Positions 1 through 8,204 of a DNA stretch of 11,976 bases are shown piece by piece (position 1 is the stretch's first letter; each line of letters starts with the position of its first letter). Origin of the DNA: Acidobacteriota bacterium. GTDB taxonomy: Bacteria > Acidobacteriota > Vicinamibacteria > Vicinamibacterales > UBA8438. The notes beneath the pieces were generated by a model, which saw only the letters and a list, made by a program, of their open reading frames with translations, had not been told where the DNA came from and did not search any database. The stretch covers positions 1 through 11,976 of the forward strand of contig WTGR01000882.1 in the NCBI GenBank assembly GCA_011523485.1, read 5' to 3'. A program made the translations under genes and the position numbers.

Positions 1-242
1 CGATCCCGGGTGTCGAGCGCGTGCGGACGGACGACCGGGGACCGGAGATCGTGCTGCGTGCCGGGACCGACCCGGCCGCGGCGATGCGGCGGTTACTGGA
101 CGCGATGCCGGCTGCCCGCATCGAGCTCTCGCGCCCGCGTCTGGAAGACGTGTTCGTCGAGCTGGTCGCCGGCGGCGCTGCCACCGAGGCGGACCGGTTG
201 CGCGCCGCGCTCCGGGCACCGGCGGAAGAGGCGCGCGCATGA
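1..242 (+). CDS. ABC transporter ATP-binding protein, C-terminal fragment (5' end outside window)
   Basis: Only the last 79 codons are present; the reading frame is open from base 3 and the gene begins before the window. The visible part is the accessory C-terminal region that follows the nucleotide-binding domain in drug/Na+-exporter-type ATPases, so no Walker or signature motifs can be seen. The sequence IELSRPRLEDVFVELVAG matches the usual ending of this group, where a 'P(S/R)LEDVF' stretch closes the domain. Its TGA stop overlaps the ATG of the permease gene (ATGA at 239-242), which implies translational coupling and a shared transporter. The predicted role is a cytoplasmic ATPase that powers export by the downstream permease. 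The family call rests on the LEDVF ending plus the neighbour; the substrate is unknown. Confidence 0.8.
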   Translation, partial: IPGVERVRTDDRGPEIVLRAGTDPAAAMRRLLDAMPAARIELSRPRLEDVFVELVAGGAATEADRLRAALRAPAEEARA

Positions 243-1609
243 CCCGCATCCTCCACGTCGCCCTCCGCGACTTCGTCGCAACCGTCGTCACCAAGGGCTT
301 CATCTTCGGCCTGCTCGTCATGCCGGCCATCCTGGCCGCGTTCGTGATCGTCGGGCCGCGGCTCTTCGACGACGACGCCTACCGGATCGCGGGAGAGTAC
401 GCCGTCATCGATCCGACCGGCATGGTGCTCCCGAACCTGCGCGCCGCGCTCGATCCGGAGGCGGTCGCCCGCCGGCGGCTGGAGGAATTCCGCCGCGGCC
501 TTGGCGGGGCGCCCGAAATGGTGCGCGGCATGGCCGAGACCGCAAGCGCGGAGTCGATCGCCGAAGCGCTCGGCCCCGCCCCCGACGTCCGCCTGCTGGC
601 ACTGCCGGCCGACGCGGATGTCGAGGCGGCGAAAGGCTGGCTCAACGAGGAAACGGACGGGCCGCGCCACGCGGCGCTGATCGTGATCGACGAGCACGCG
701 GTGCAGGCTGCGGATCCCGGCGGGGAGCTCGGCGCCTACGACCTCTACGTGGCTCCCGGTCTCGACGACCGGGACCTCTCGTTCATCCATCGCAACGTGC
801 GGGATGCGATCGTCGAGGCGCGCATCGCGGCCCGCTCCCTCGACCGGGCCGCGATCGACGCTCTGCTCCGGGTACCGCGCCGGGGGTCTACCACCGTCAG
901 CCCCGACAGCGAGCGCGAGACGGTTCGCGGATTCAACCTCATCCTGCCGGTAGCGTTCATGGGCCTGCTGATCATGGGCATCATGGCCGGCGGCCAGACC
1001 ATGCTGACGTCGACCATCGAGGAGAAATCGACTCGCGTCGTCGAGGTGCTCCTGTCGGCGGTGTCGCCGATGGAGCTGATGGCCGGCAAGCTGCTCGGGG
1101 CGGTCGCGATCAGCCTGCTGATGATCGGCCTCTATCTCGGACTCGGCCTCGTGGCGCTCTCGTCCTTCTCGATGTTCGGCCTGCTCGATCCCTGGCTGAT
1201 CCTCTACCTGCTGATCTTCTTCCTGATCGGCTTCTTCGTGATCGGCTCGCTGATGCTGGCGGTGGGCGCGGCGGTCAACGACATGACCGAGGCGCAGTCG
1301 CTCCAGATGCCGCTGATGCTGGTCGTCATGCTCCCCTGGTTCATCTGGCCGGCGGTGTCCCGCAATCCCGACTCGGTGCTCGCCGTCACCGTCAGCCACC
1401 TGCCGCCCGTCAACACGTTCGGGATGGTCCTGCGGCTGGCGTCGACCCAGCCCCCGCCGTGGTGGGAGGTGTGGCTGTCGATAGGGACCGGCCTCGTGTC
1501 GGTGGTCGCGGCCGTGTGGGTCGCCGCCAAGGTGTTCCGCATCGGCCTGCTGATGTACGGCAAGCCGCCGAACTTCAGAACGCTGCTCCGCTGGGTCCGG
1601 GCGGCGTAG
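239..1609 (+). CDS. ABC exporter permease, NatB/ABC-2 family
   Basis: This is a 456-residue inner-membrane permease of the ABC-2 type. A membrane segment lies at about residues 20-40, followed by a large extracytoplasmic domain (about 45-230), and then a cluster of hydrophobic segments at about 233-253, 283-307, 318-345, 356-373 and 412-432. The stretch TIEEKSTRVVEVLLSAVSP (residues 259-277) is the hallmark of the NatB/YhaP group, in which an EEK(T/S)xRxxEVLLS helix sits on the cytoplasmic side next to the ATPase. GAGG with good spacing precedes the ATG, and the start overlaps the stop of the ATPase gene. Bacillus NatAB exports sodium, but members of this family differ in substrate, so the cargo is left open. 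A GC-rich hairpin at 1618-1640 follows the stop. There is no sign of truncation. Confidence 0.92.
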   Translation: MTRILHVALRDFVATVVTKGFIFGLLVMPAILAAFVIVGPRLFDDDAYRIAGEYAVIDPTGMVLPNLRAALDPEAVARRRLEEFRRGLGGAPEMVRGMAETASAESIAEALGPAPDVRLLALPADADVEAAKGWLNEETDGPRHAALIVIDEHAVQAADPGGELGAYDLYVAPGLDDRDLSFIHRNVRDAIVEARIAARSLDRAAIDALLRVPRRGSTTVSPDSERETVRGFNLILPVAFMGLLIMGIMAGGQTMLTSTIEEKSTRVVEVLLSAVSPMELMAGKLLGAVAISLLMIGLYLGLGLVALSSFSMFGLLDPWLILYLLIFFLIGFFVIGSLMLAVGAAVNDMTEAQSLQMPLMLVVMLPWFIWPAVSRNPDSVLAVTVSHLPPVNTFGMVLRLASTQPPPWWEVWLSIGTGLVSVVAAVWVAAKVFRIGLLMYGKPPNFRTLLRWVRAA

Positions 1610-1617
1610 AAGCGGCG

Positions 1618-1640
1618 GGCCGACGGCTCATTCGTCGGCC
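1618..1640. terminator. GC-rich stem-loop after the ABC permease; possible terminator
   Basis: There is a perfect 8-bp inverted repeat, GGCCGACG (1618-1625) and CGTCGGCC (1633-1640), with a 7-nt loop. It begins 9 bp after the permease stop codon. No T-run follows on either strand, so it is not a classical intrinsic terminator. The minus-strand stop codon of the toxin remnant (1628-1630) lies in the loop, so the hairpin could serve both convergent genes. Confidence 0.45.
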
Positions 1641-1771
1641 AGATCGAGGACGTCCAGTAGCGCCTGCCCCACCTGTCGCATCACCCGCGGCCCCAGCCGC
1701 GCGAGGGGACCCCGAATCAGCCGGCGGTTGTCGATGGCCCGGAGCTGAGCGATCAGAGCATCCGACGCCGG
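1628..1771 (-). pseudogene. C-terminal remnant of a MazF/PemK-type toxin
   Basis: The last 47 codons before the minus-strand TGA read like the C-terminal end of MazF/PemK-family mRNA interferases. IAQLRAIDNRRLIRG corresponds to the conserved 'DQ(I/L)RAIDKRRL' segment, and LARLGPRVMRQVGQALLDVL corresponds to the closing helix ('LGRLSPxxMxxVxxALxxxLGL'). The N-terminal two thirds, which would carry the 'GDIW' start, the RP(V/A)VVV strand and the catalytic residues, is absent: upstream the frame runs into the AT-rich PadR promoter with no usable start. An adjacent frame just upstream reads GVLERGAGPEFF, which could be a little more of the same protein separated by a frameshift, but this is only a suggestion. 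No antitoxin is visible. I read it as a decayed toxin gene truncated when the padR block was joined here. Confidence 0.55.
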
Positions 1772-1808
1772 GAAAGAACTCGGGACCGGCCCCACGCTCG
1801 AGAACGCC

Positions 1809-1850
1809 TTGATACATTGCAGTTTTATGTATTGTTGTGCTATGTATATG
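1809..1850 (+). promoter_or_regulatory. AT-rich promoter and putative PadR operator
   Basis: An AT-rich island stands out in 70% GC surroundings, ending about 36 bp before the PadR start. A candidate sigma-70-like pair is TTGCAG (1817-1822) and TATGTA (1841-1846) with an 18-bp spacer. The same stretch holds ATACAT (1812-1817) and its reverse complement ATGTAT twice (1827-1832 and 1842-1847). The last two lie 15 bp apart within a repeated TATGTAT. PadR-family repressors commonly bind ATGT/ACAT-type repeats overlapping their own promoter, so autoregulation is likely. The promoter assignment is a judgement by eye. Confidence 0.5.
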
Positions 1851-1885
1851 AGGTCGCGCGGGAATCCACTCGTGAGTGCCGGACG

Positions 1886-2302
1886 ATGAACATCAGCAAG
1901 GACCTGGTAGCCGCTTCGGCCGCACCGCTCGTTCTCGCCATCCTGGCCGAGGGCGACAGTTACGGCTACGCCCTCATCAAGCGCGTGGGCGAGCTGTCTG
2001 GCGGGCAGCTCCGGTGGACGGACGGGATGCTCTACCCCGTGCTGCACCGCCTCGAGCGTCTCGGCCACGTGCAGGCCCGCTGGGCCACCGCGGAGAGCGG
2101 CCGGCGGCGACGCTACTACCGCATCACGGCGACGGGGCGGGCGCACCTGGCGGCGCAGCGCGAGCAATGGCAGGTGGTGGACAAGGCCCTGCGCGGGATC
2201 TGGCGCATGCTCGCCCCGGCCATCGCGCGACCTCCTCACGGTCGCGTTGGAAGTATCGCCGGCGCGAGGCTTCTGCGGCGGAGACTCCCGGCTCTCGGAT
2301 GA
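1886..2302 (+). CDS. PadR-family transcriptional regulator
   Basis: This is a 138-residue winged-helix regulator. The DNA-binding domain spans about residues 11-85: APLVLAILAEGDSYGYALIKRV is the usual first helices, then GMLYPVLHRLERLGHV is the recognition helix region, and GRRRRYYRITATGRAHL is the wing. A dimerisation helix follows at about 88-108, and the last 30 residues are basic and not recognisable. An in-frame ATG exists at 1817, but it lies within the promoter island and would add 23 residues unlike the family; MNISKDLVAASAAPLVL at 1886 matches typical PadR starts, although its ribosome-binding site is weak. The next gene begins 24 bp downstream, so the two are very probably co-transcribed. 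The likely role is to repress this two-gene operon; the inducer is unknown. Confidence 0.9.
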   Translation: MNISKDLVAASAAPLVLAILAEGDSYGYALIKRVGELSGGQLRWTDGMLYPVLHRLERLGHVQARWATAESGRRRRYYRITATGRAHLAAQREQWQVVDKALRGIWRMLAPAIARPPHGRVGSIAGARLLRRRLPALG

Positions 2303-2326
2303 CGACGACCAGGGACGGGACGACCC

Positions 2327-3709
2327 ATGGCAAGACACGACGAGACGCTCGAAGCACAGATAGCGCAGTGGCGGTCCTGGCTGCGCCGGCGCCCGGCGAT
2401 CCGCCCCGCCGACGTGGAGGAGCTCGAAGGGCATCTGCGCGACCAGGTGGCGGCGCTCGTTGCCGCCGGTCTCGCCGCCGACGAGGCCTTCCTGGTGGCG
2501 GTCAAGCGGATGGGCAACCTGGACGCCGTCTCGCGCGAGTTCGCGCGCGAACACTCCGAGCGGCTGTGGAAACAGCTCGTGGCGGCGCCCGCGGGTGCGA
2601 CCGAAGCCGAACGAAGGGCGTCGTCCGTCGAGACCCGTGTCGTCGTCGGCCTGGCGGCCGCCGCGGGGCTGGCGGTGAAGCTTCCGGAGCTGTTCGGCTA
2701 CCCGCCGCTGGTCAACGTGGACGAAGAGCTCCTGCCGTTCTATTTCCGCAACATGAGTTTCTTCGTGCTCCCGATCCTCGCCGGCTACTTCGCCTGGAAG
2801 CGTCGGCTGGACCGGGCGGGATGCGTGCGCCTTGCGGTGGTGTTCGCCGCGGCCGCCCTCGTCATCAACGTCTTTCCGTTCGCACACGGCGGTCACACGA
2901 TTCTGCTCGCGGCGCTGCACTTGCCGATCGCGCTGTGGCTGGTGGTGGGCGTCGCCTACGCCGGCGGACGCTGGCGCGACGGCGGCGGGCGCATGGACTT
3001 CGTGCGCTTCTCCGGCGAGCTGTTCATCTACTACGTGCTGATGGCGCTGGGCGGCGGCGTGCTCACCGGTTTCACCCTCGCCACCTTCTCCGCCATCGGC
3101 GCAAACGTCGAGTGGTTCGCGCAACAATGGCTGCTGCCGTGCGGCGCGCTGGGCGCGGTCATCGTCGGCGCGTGGCTGGTGGAGGCGAAGCAGAGCGTCG
3201 TCGAGAACATGGCGCCCGTGCTGACCCGCCTGTTCACGCCGCTGTTCGCCGCGGTGCTGCTCGCCGTTCTGGCCACCATGGTCTGGACCGGCAGCGGCAT
3301 CGACGTGGAACGCGAGGTGCTGATCGGCTTCGACCTGCTCCTGGCGGTCGTCCTCGGCCTGCTGCTGTACGCCGTCTCGGCGCGCGACCCGCAGGCCCCG
3401 CCGGATGCGTTCGACGCGCTGCAGCTTCTGCTCGTGGTCAGCGCTCTCGTTCTCGACGGCGTGGCGCTGGCGGCCATCGCCGGGCGCATTTCCGAGTTCG
3501 GCTTCAGCCCGAACCGGGTGGCGGCGCTGGGCGAGAACCTGATCCTGCTGGTGAACCTGGCTTGGTCCGCCTGGCTGTACGCGCGCTTCCTAGCCGGCCG
3601 CGGTCCCTTCTCCGCCCTCGAACGCTGGCAGACGGACTACCTGCCGGTATACGCGGTCTGGGCCGGCTTCGTCGTCGTCGCTTTTCCGCCGCTGTTCGGT
3701 TACCTGTGA
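2327..3709 (+). CDS. Permease-prefix-domain membrane protein with DUF4153-like body
   Basis: This 460-residue protein has two parts. Residues 1-82 are soluble and helical and match the 'permease prefix domain' found at the N-terminus of acidobacterial orphan permeases. Key marks are the acidic VEELEGHLRDQ segment (30-40), then AVKRMGNLDAVSREFA (58-73) and RLWKQL (79-84). Residues about 103-460 contain roughly ten or eleven hydrophobic segments. The ending, ENLILLVNLAWSAWLYARF (403-421) then LERWQTDYLPVYAVWAGFVV (431-450), resembles the C-terminus of DUF4153 proteins. No ATPase or transport motif is visible, and no function is assigned. AGGGACGGG about 8 bp upstream of the ATG supports the start. 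It follows padR by 24 bp and is probably controlled by it. The 3' end meets the convergent gene with only 4 bp between stops. Confidence 0.8.
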   Translation: MARHDETLEAQIAQWRSWLRRRPAIRPADVEELEGHLRDQVAALVAAGLAADEAFLVAVKRMGNLDAVSREFAREHSERLWKQLVAAPAGATEAERRASSVETRVVVGLAAAAGLAVKLPELFGYPPLVNVDEELLPFYFRNMSFFVLPILAGYFAWKRRLDRAGCVRLAVVFAAAALVINVFPFAHGGHTILLAALHLPIALWLVVGVAYAGGRWRDGGGRMDFVRFSGELFIYYVLMALGGGVLTGFTLATFSAIGANVEWFAQQWLLPCGALGAVIVGAWLVEAKQSVVENMAPVLTRLFTPLFAAVLLAVLATMVWTGSGIDVEREVLIGFDLLLAVVLGLLLYAVSARDPQAPPDAFDALQLLLVVSALVLDGVALAAIAGRISEFGFSPNRVAALGENLILLVNLAWSAWLYARFLAGRGPFSALERWQTDYLPVYAVWAGFVVVAFPPLFGYL

Positions 3710-3713
3710 AGCC

Positions 3714-4685
3714 TCAGTAGCGCCGGACCCGCGTCTCGCCCATCGAGTTCGACATGTGCAATCGCAGCAGCGGCGCCTCGGCGCTCGCTTCGGCCTCCGT
3801 CGGGAAGCGGCTGACCGCACCGAGGACGTTGGCCGCGTTCGAGTCGGGCGCGATCCGGACGGTGTTGGGAACATTCAGCCTGAACTCGCCCATGGTGTTC
3901 TCGATCGTCAGGTCGGCGACCTGGCCGCGAGGCCAGTCGCCGCCGAGATCGGCAATCATGCTGCCCATCCGACCCGACATCCCGATCTCCCGCGCTCTCG
4001 CGTTGCCGAGACGTTCGACCCGGATCTCGCCCATGCCGCCTTCCACGTGCACGCGGCTCGGACCGCCCTCGAGCGGTTCGCTGAAGTCGAGCCGGTGCTC
4101 CCCCATGACGAGCTCGGCATCCAGCTCGGTGAGGGTCAGACCGCCCAGATCGGTGCGCGACTCTCCGGCGCGCAGCCTCAGGGTCAGCGCGATCGGAACG
4201 TCCGGCGGTATGGTGACCGTGAGCGCGTTGTGCACGTTGTCGTGCCCGCCGATCGCACCGGCAAACAGCCGCACGAAGAACGGGTGGGCGGGACGCAGAC
4301 GAATCGTCGTAGCCGGACCGCCCGGCTCGCCCGCTGGCGTGTGATCCTCGATCAGCTCGTAGTACCCCTTCGCGTACGAACCGTCCACCTGGACCCCGGC
4401 GCCCGGCGGGCCCGGACGCACTTCGAACTCGCCTTCCTCCAGCTCGATCTCCACCCGCAACGGCTGCCCGGGACTTCCCTCGCCGGCGGCCTGCTCGCCC
4501 GCGTGCCGGCTCGCGACGCTGGAGGCAACCGGCTCGAGGACCGGGTCGCCCAACTGCTCGACGGCAGACGTCGCCCAGACGAAGCCGACGGCAGTCAACC
4601 CGACGAGCGCGAAGACCAGCACGCCCGCGGCGCCCATGACTACGAGGAGAATCTTCTTCCAGTCCCAGCCAGTCTGCTGTGCCAT
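3714..4685 (-). CDS. Membrane-anchored protein with MGE-type beta-repeat ladder (toast-rack/DUF4097-like)
   Basis: This 323-residue protein has a single N-terminal membrane segment (about 11-38) preceded by a short positive/polar tail, so the bulk is predicted extracytoplasmic. A linker rich in Ala, Gly and Glu (about 42-75) leads to a beta-rich domain. Short strands of the form (M/A)GE-x-R-x-(D/N)-(L/V) recur: EGEFEVR 84-90, AGESRTDL 173-180, MGEHRLDF 194-201, MGEIRVER 218-225, MGSMIADL 240-247, MGEFRLNV 265-272 and MGETRVRR 315-322. Four consecutive intervals are 21-25 residues, which suggests one rung per repeat in a right-handed beta-ladder. This resembles the toast-rack (DUF2154/LiaF-like) and DUF4097 folds, which occur in envelope-stress proteins. 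A GGAGG site sits upstream of the ATG. The gene lies 130 bp downstream of glyS on the same strand. The function is unknown. Confidence 0.75.
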   Translation of the reverse strand: MAQQTGWDWKKILLVVMGAAGVLVFALVGLTAVGFVWATSAVEQLGDPVLEPVASSVASRHAGEQAAGEGSPGQPLRVEIELEEGEFEVRPGPPGAGVQVDGSYAKGYYELIEDHTPAGEPGGPATTIRLRPAHPFFVRLFAGAIGGHDNVHNALTVTIPPDVPIALTLRLRAGESRTDLGGLTLTELDAELVMGEHRLDFSEPLEGGPSRVHVEGGMGEIRVERLGNARAREIGMSGRMGSMIADLGGDWPRGQVADLTIENTMGEFRLNVPNTVRIAPDSNAANVLGAVSRFPTEAEASAEAPLLRLHMSNSMGETRVRRY

Positions 4686-4764
4686 CCCTCGGCCCTCCGT
4701 CTACCGGCTTGGACGGTGTGGGGACCGGTGTGGTTCCCTGCCCGGAGGCACACTCGACGCCTGC

Positions 4765-4782
4765 GGTTCCCCGGACGGAACC
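4765..4782 (-). terminator. Stem-loop downstream of glyS; possible terminator
   Basis: There is a 6-bp inverted repeat, GGTTCC (4765-4770) and GGAACC (4777-4782), with a 6-nt loop. It can extend by two more pairs across a bulged C. It lies 33 bp past the glyS stop on the minus strand and before the next minus-strand gene. No T-run follows. The rest of the 130-bp gap (4686-4815) shows no gene; it may also hold the promoter of the MGE-repeat gene, but I cannot point to one. Confidence 0.35.
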
Positions 4783-4815
4783 CGCTCCCGCGTGCGGATG
4801 TGCGTTGCAGGATCG

Positions 4816-7236
4816 TCAGGACGACGTTTCCGGAACGATCTCGGAGACGTCCGCGAGTTGCAGGATGACCTGCTCGACCCGCTGCATGAGGCCCAGGCGG
4901 GCGTTCCGCAACCTCGGGTCCTCGACCATGACGAACACTTCGTTGAAGAAGCGGTCGACCGCCGGGCCTATCCTCGCGGCCTCGGCGAAGGCCTCGCGGA
5001 ACCCGGCGCCCGTGCTGACGGCCGCGTCGATGACCGAGCGGCGGGCGGCCAACTCGTCACGCAGCGCGAGCTCGGCCGGCTCGGTGAGCGATCTGAACGG
5101 ATCCTCCGACGAGCTGCCGTCCCTGAGCTCCCGAGCGATGTTCTTGACGCGCTTGAAGAGGGTGGCGAGTGTCTGGAAGTCGGAGGTCCCGGTAAACTCC
5201 GGAAGCACTTCCAGCTTGCGGCGAGCATCCAGCGGCCGAATCTCGTCGAGCGGTTGGTGGGTCACCGCGCGTACGTTGCGACGGTCGAATCCACGCTCTT
5301 CGAGAATGTAGCGAAGTCGTTCGAGGAGAAAATCTACGGGCCTGGACTTCAGGGCATAGCCTGACCACCCTGGTTGCGCCGTGAACTGGCGCACCTCGGA
5401 TTGATGCTCCTCAAGCAGTTCCCTCACGCGTTCTCGACCGAGTCCGGTGTCCTCCTCGATACCCTTGACCGACCGTCCGTCCTTCCACTTGCGATCCAGC
5501 GCCCAATACACCTTCGACCAATCGTCGTTCGCATGCCTCTCTCGGGCAGGGTCGAGAATCTCCCCGACCGACACGCGGACATCCAGCCCGGTCAGCTCGG
5601 GAAGGTCGATCAGGATCCGCAGCATGCCCTGCGCCTGGCGGCGAATCCCGAGGGGGTCGCGCGACCCGGTCGGCTTCTCGCCGGCGCCGAACAGACCCAC
5701 CACGGTGTCCCCCTTGTCGGCCAGCGCCACCGCTGCCCAGGCGGCCGCCGCCTCGCCCAGGTGGTTGCGCGACGGCGGATCGTCGGCGCCGACGCCAATC
5801 GGCAGGTAATGGTGGTAGATGGCCTTCCAGACGGCCTCCGGCTCGCCCTGCTCGCGCGCGTAGACGCCGCCCATGGCGCCCTGCAGCTCCGGAAACTCGC
5901 CCACCATGTCGGTGGCCAGATCGGCTTTGCAGAGCGTTGCCGCCCGCCGCGCCGCACCGGCGACTTCGACGGATTGGCCCAGTACGCCGCCGGCGATCCG
6001 TTCCGCCAGCTCCTCCACCCGCTTCGACTTGTCGCGGTAGCTGCCGAGCCGCTTGTGGAACAGGAGGGTGTCGAGCCGGTCGAGCCGGTCCTCGAGCCGC
6101 TGCGTCCGATCCGCATCCCAGAAGAAGCGCGCGTCGCGCAGGCGGGCCACGAGCACCCGCTCCGAGTTGCGGGCGATACGCGCATTGCGGGCCTGCGCGT
6201 GTCGGCGCTCGGCGGCGCTCGCGGCCGGATCGTCGCCCGGCGTGTTGGTCACCGCGAGAAAGTGCGCCGAGAGTCGGCCCCGCTCGTCGACGACCGGGAA
6301 GTAGTGCTGGTGATGCACCATGGTGGTCGAGAGCACCTCGTCGGGCAACGCGAGGAACTCCTCGGGAAAGGCCCCGGTCACCACCGCGGGATGCTCGACC
6401 AGATCCGGCACCTCGGCGTGGAGCGCCGACTGCCGGTCGAGCGTCGCCAGCCGGCCGCCGACCGCGCCGGCGCCGGCCTCCAGCTCACGGGTAACGCGGT
6501 TTCGTCGATCCTCGCGGTCGATCAGCACGCATGCCTTCTCGAGACGGTCGCGGTAGTCGGCGAACGACGTCACCTCGATCGGCGCGCCCGGCGTGCCGCC
6601 GTTGCCGAAGAACCGGTGCCCGTAGGTGACGCTGCCGGCCCGGACCGGCGCCACGCCGGCAGCCTCCGCGCCCGGGGTCCGGCCGATCTCGAAAGGCACC
6701 ACTCGAGAGGCGTACAGCAAGACGAGCCAGCGGACGGGACGGCCGAAGAGGAACTCGCCGCGTCCGTCGTCCAGGGTGGCGTCCCAGCGCATCGCCTTGG
6801 GAAAGGCCAGACCGCGCAGCGTGGCGGCGAGAACGCCCCCCAGCAGGGACCGCGTGTCCTCCCCGTCCTGACGGCGGTGACAGGCGAGGTACTCGCCCTT
6901 CGGCGTCTGCACACGCGCCAGGTCGGCGACGTCCACCCCCTGCTTGCGGGCGAAGCCGAGGGCGGCCCGCGTCGGCTCGCCGTTCGCGTCGAAGGCGGCC
7001 CGGACGGGCGGCCCGGTCACCGTTTCCTCCAGATCCGACTGCCGATCGGCGAGCTCGGCAACCGTGGCCACGAGCCGCCGGGGAGCCACGAACGCCCGCA
7101 CCGGCGTGCGGCGCTCGATACGCGCCGCGTCCAGTTGCCCGGCCAGCCGGTCGGCGAGTTGCGCCTCGATGCCCGGCATCCAGCTTGCGGGCATCTCCTC
7201 GCAACCGATCTCCAGCAGCAGCTCCCGGTACTCCAT
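4816..7236 (-). CDS. glyS: Glycyl-tRNA synthetase beta subunit, with an extra segment
   Basis: This is the 806-residue beta chain of the bacterial alpha2beta2 glycyl-tRNA synthetase, responsible for tRNA-Gly recognition together with GlyQ. Marks of the family are LLLEIGCEEMPA (7-18), GEFLFGRPVRWLVLLY (160-175), HHQHYFPVVD (308-317), the HD-like region KADLATDMVGEFPELQGAMG (437-456), the SRDPLGIRRQAQGMLRIL segment (525-542), and the C-terminal anticodon-binding-type domain with DFQTLATLFKRVKNI (686-700). The open frame continues upstream to 7911, but that part is antisense-phase sequence inside glyQ. The ATG at 7236 is 2 bp past the glyQ stop, has GAGGAAG in front, and gives the canonical N-terminus. 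The E. coli protein is about 690 residues; much of the excess is an insertion at about 560-632 (see findings). Confidence 0.95.
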   Translation of the reverse strand: MEYRELLLEIGCEEMPASWMPGIEAQLADRLAGQLDAARIERRTPVRAFVAPRRLVATVAELADRQSDLEETVTGPPVRAAFDANGEPTRAALGFARKQGVDVADLARVQTPKGEYLACHRRQDGEDTRSLLGGVLAATLRGLAFPKAMRWDATLDDGRGEFLFGRPVRWLVLLYASRVVPFEIGRTPGAEAAGVAPVRAGSVTYGHRFFGNGGTPGAPIEVTSFADYRDRLEKACVLIDREDRRNRVTRELEAGAGAVGGRLATLDRQSALHAEVPDLVEHPAVVTGAFPEEFLALPDEVLSTTMVHHQHYFPVVDERGRLSAHFLAVTNTPGDDPAASAAERRHAQARNARIARNSERVLVARLRDARFFWDADRTQRLEDRLDRLDTLLFHKRLGSYRDKSKRVEELAERIAGGVLGQSVEVAGAARRAATLCKADLATDMVGEFPELQGAMGGVYAREQGEPEAVWKAIYHHYLPIGVGADDPPSRNHLGEAAAAWAAVALADKGDTVVGLFGAGEKPTGSRDPLGIRRQAQGMLRILIDLPELTGLDVRVSVGEILDPARERHANDDWSKVYWALDRKWKDGRSVKGIEEDTGLGRERVRELLEEHQSEVRQFTAQPGWSGYALKSRPVDFLLERLRYILEERGFDRRNVRAVTHQPLDEIRPLDARRKLEVLPEFTGTSDFQTLATLFKRVKNIARELRDGSSSEDPFRSLTEPAELALRDELAARRSVIDAAVSTGAGFREAFAEAARIGPAVDRFFNEVFVMVEDPRLRNARLGLMQRVEQVILQLADVSEIVPETSS

Positions 7237-7238
7237 CG

Positions 7239-8200
<962 letters not shown>

Positions 8201-8204
<4 letters not shown>

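Noticed and set aside
10..1812. A 600-codon open frame on the plus strand overlapping the ABC transporter genes
   Set aside because: The translation is Arg/Pro/Ala-rich with no domain, and lies in another phase of the NatB-like permease.
1628..3127. A 499-codon open frame on the minus strand across padR and the prefix-domain gene
   Set aside because: It is a GC-driven antisense shadow of two well-recognised plus-strand genes; only its last 47 codons, outside those genes, have family character.
6071..6088. Two tandem copies of a 9-bp unit in glyS
   Set aside because: They encode a charged helical stretch (RLDRLD) that is normal in this region of GlyS, so they are explained by coding.
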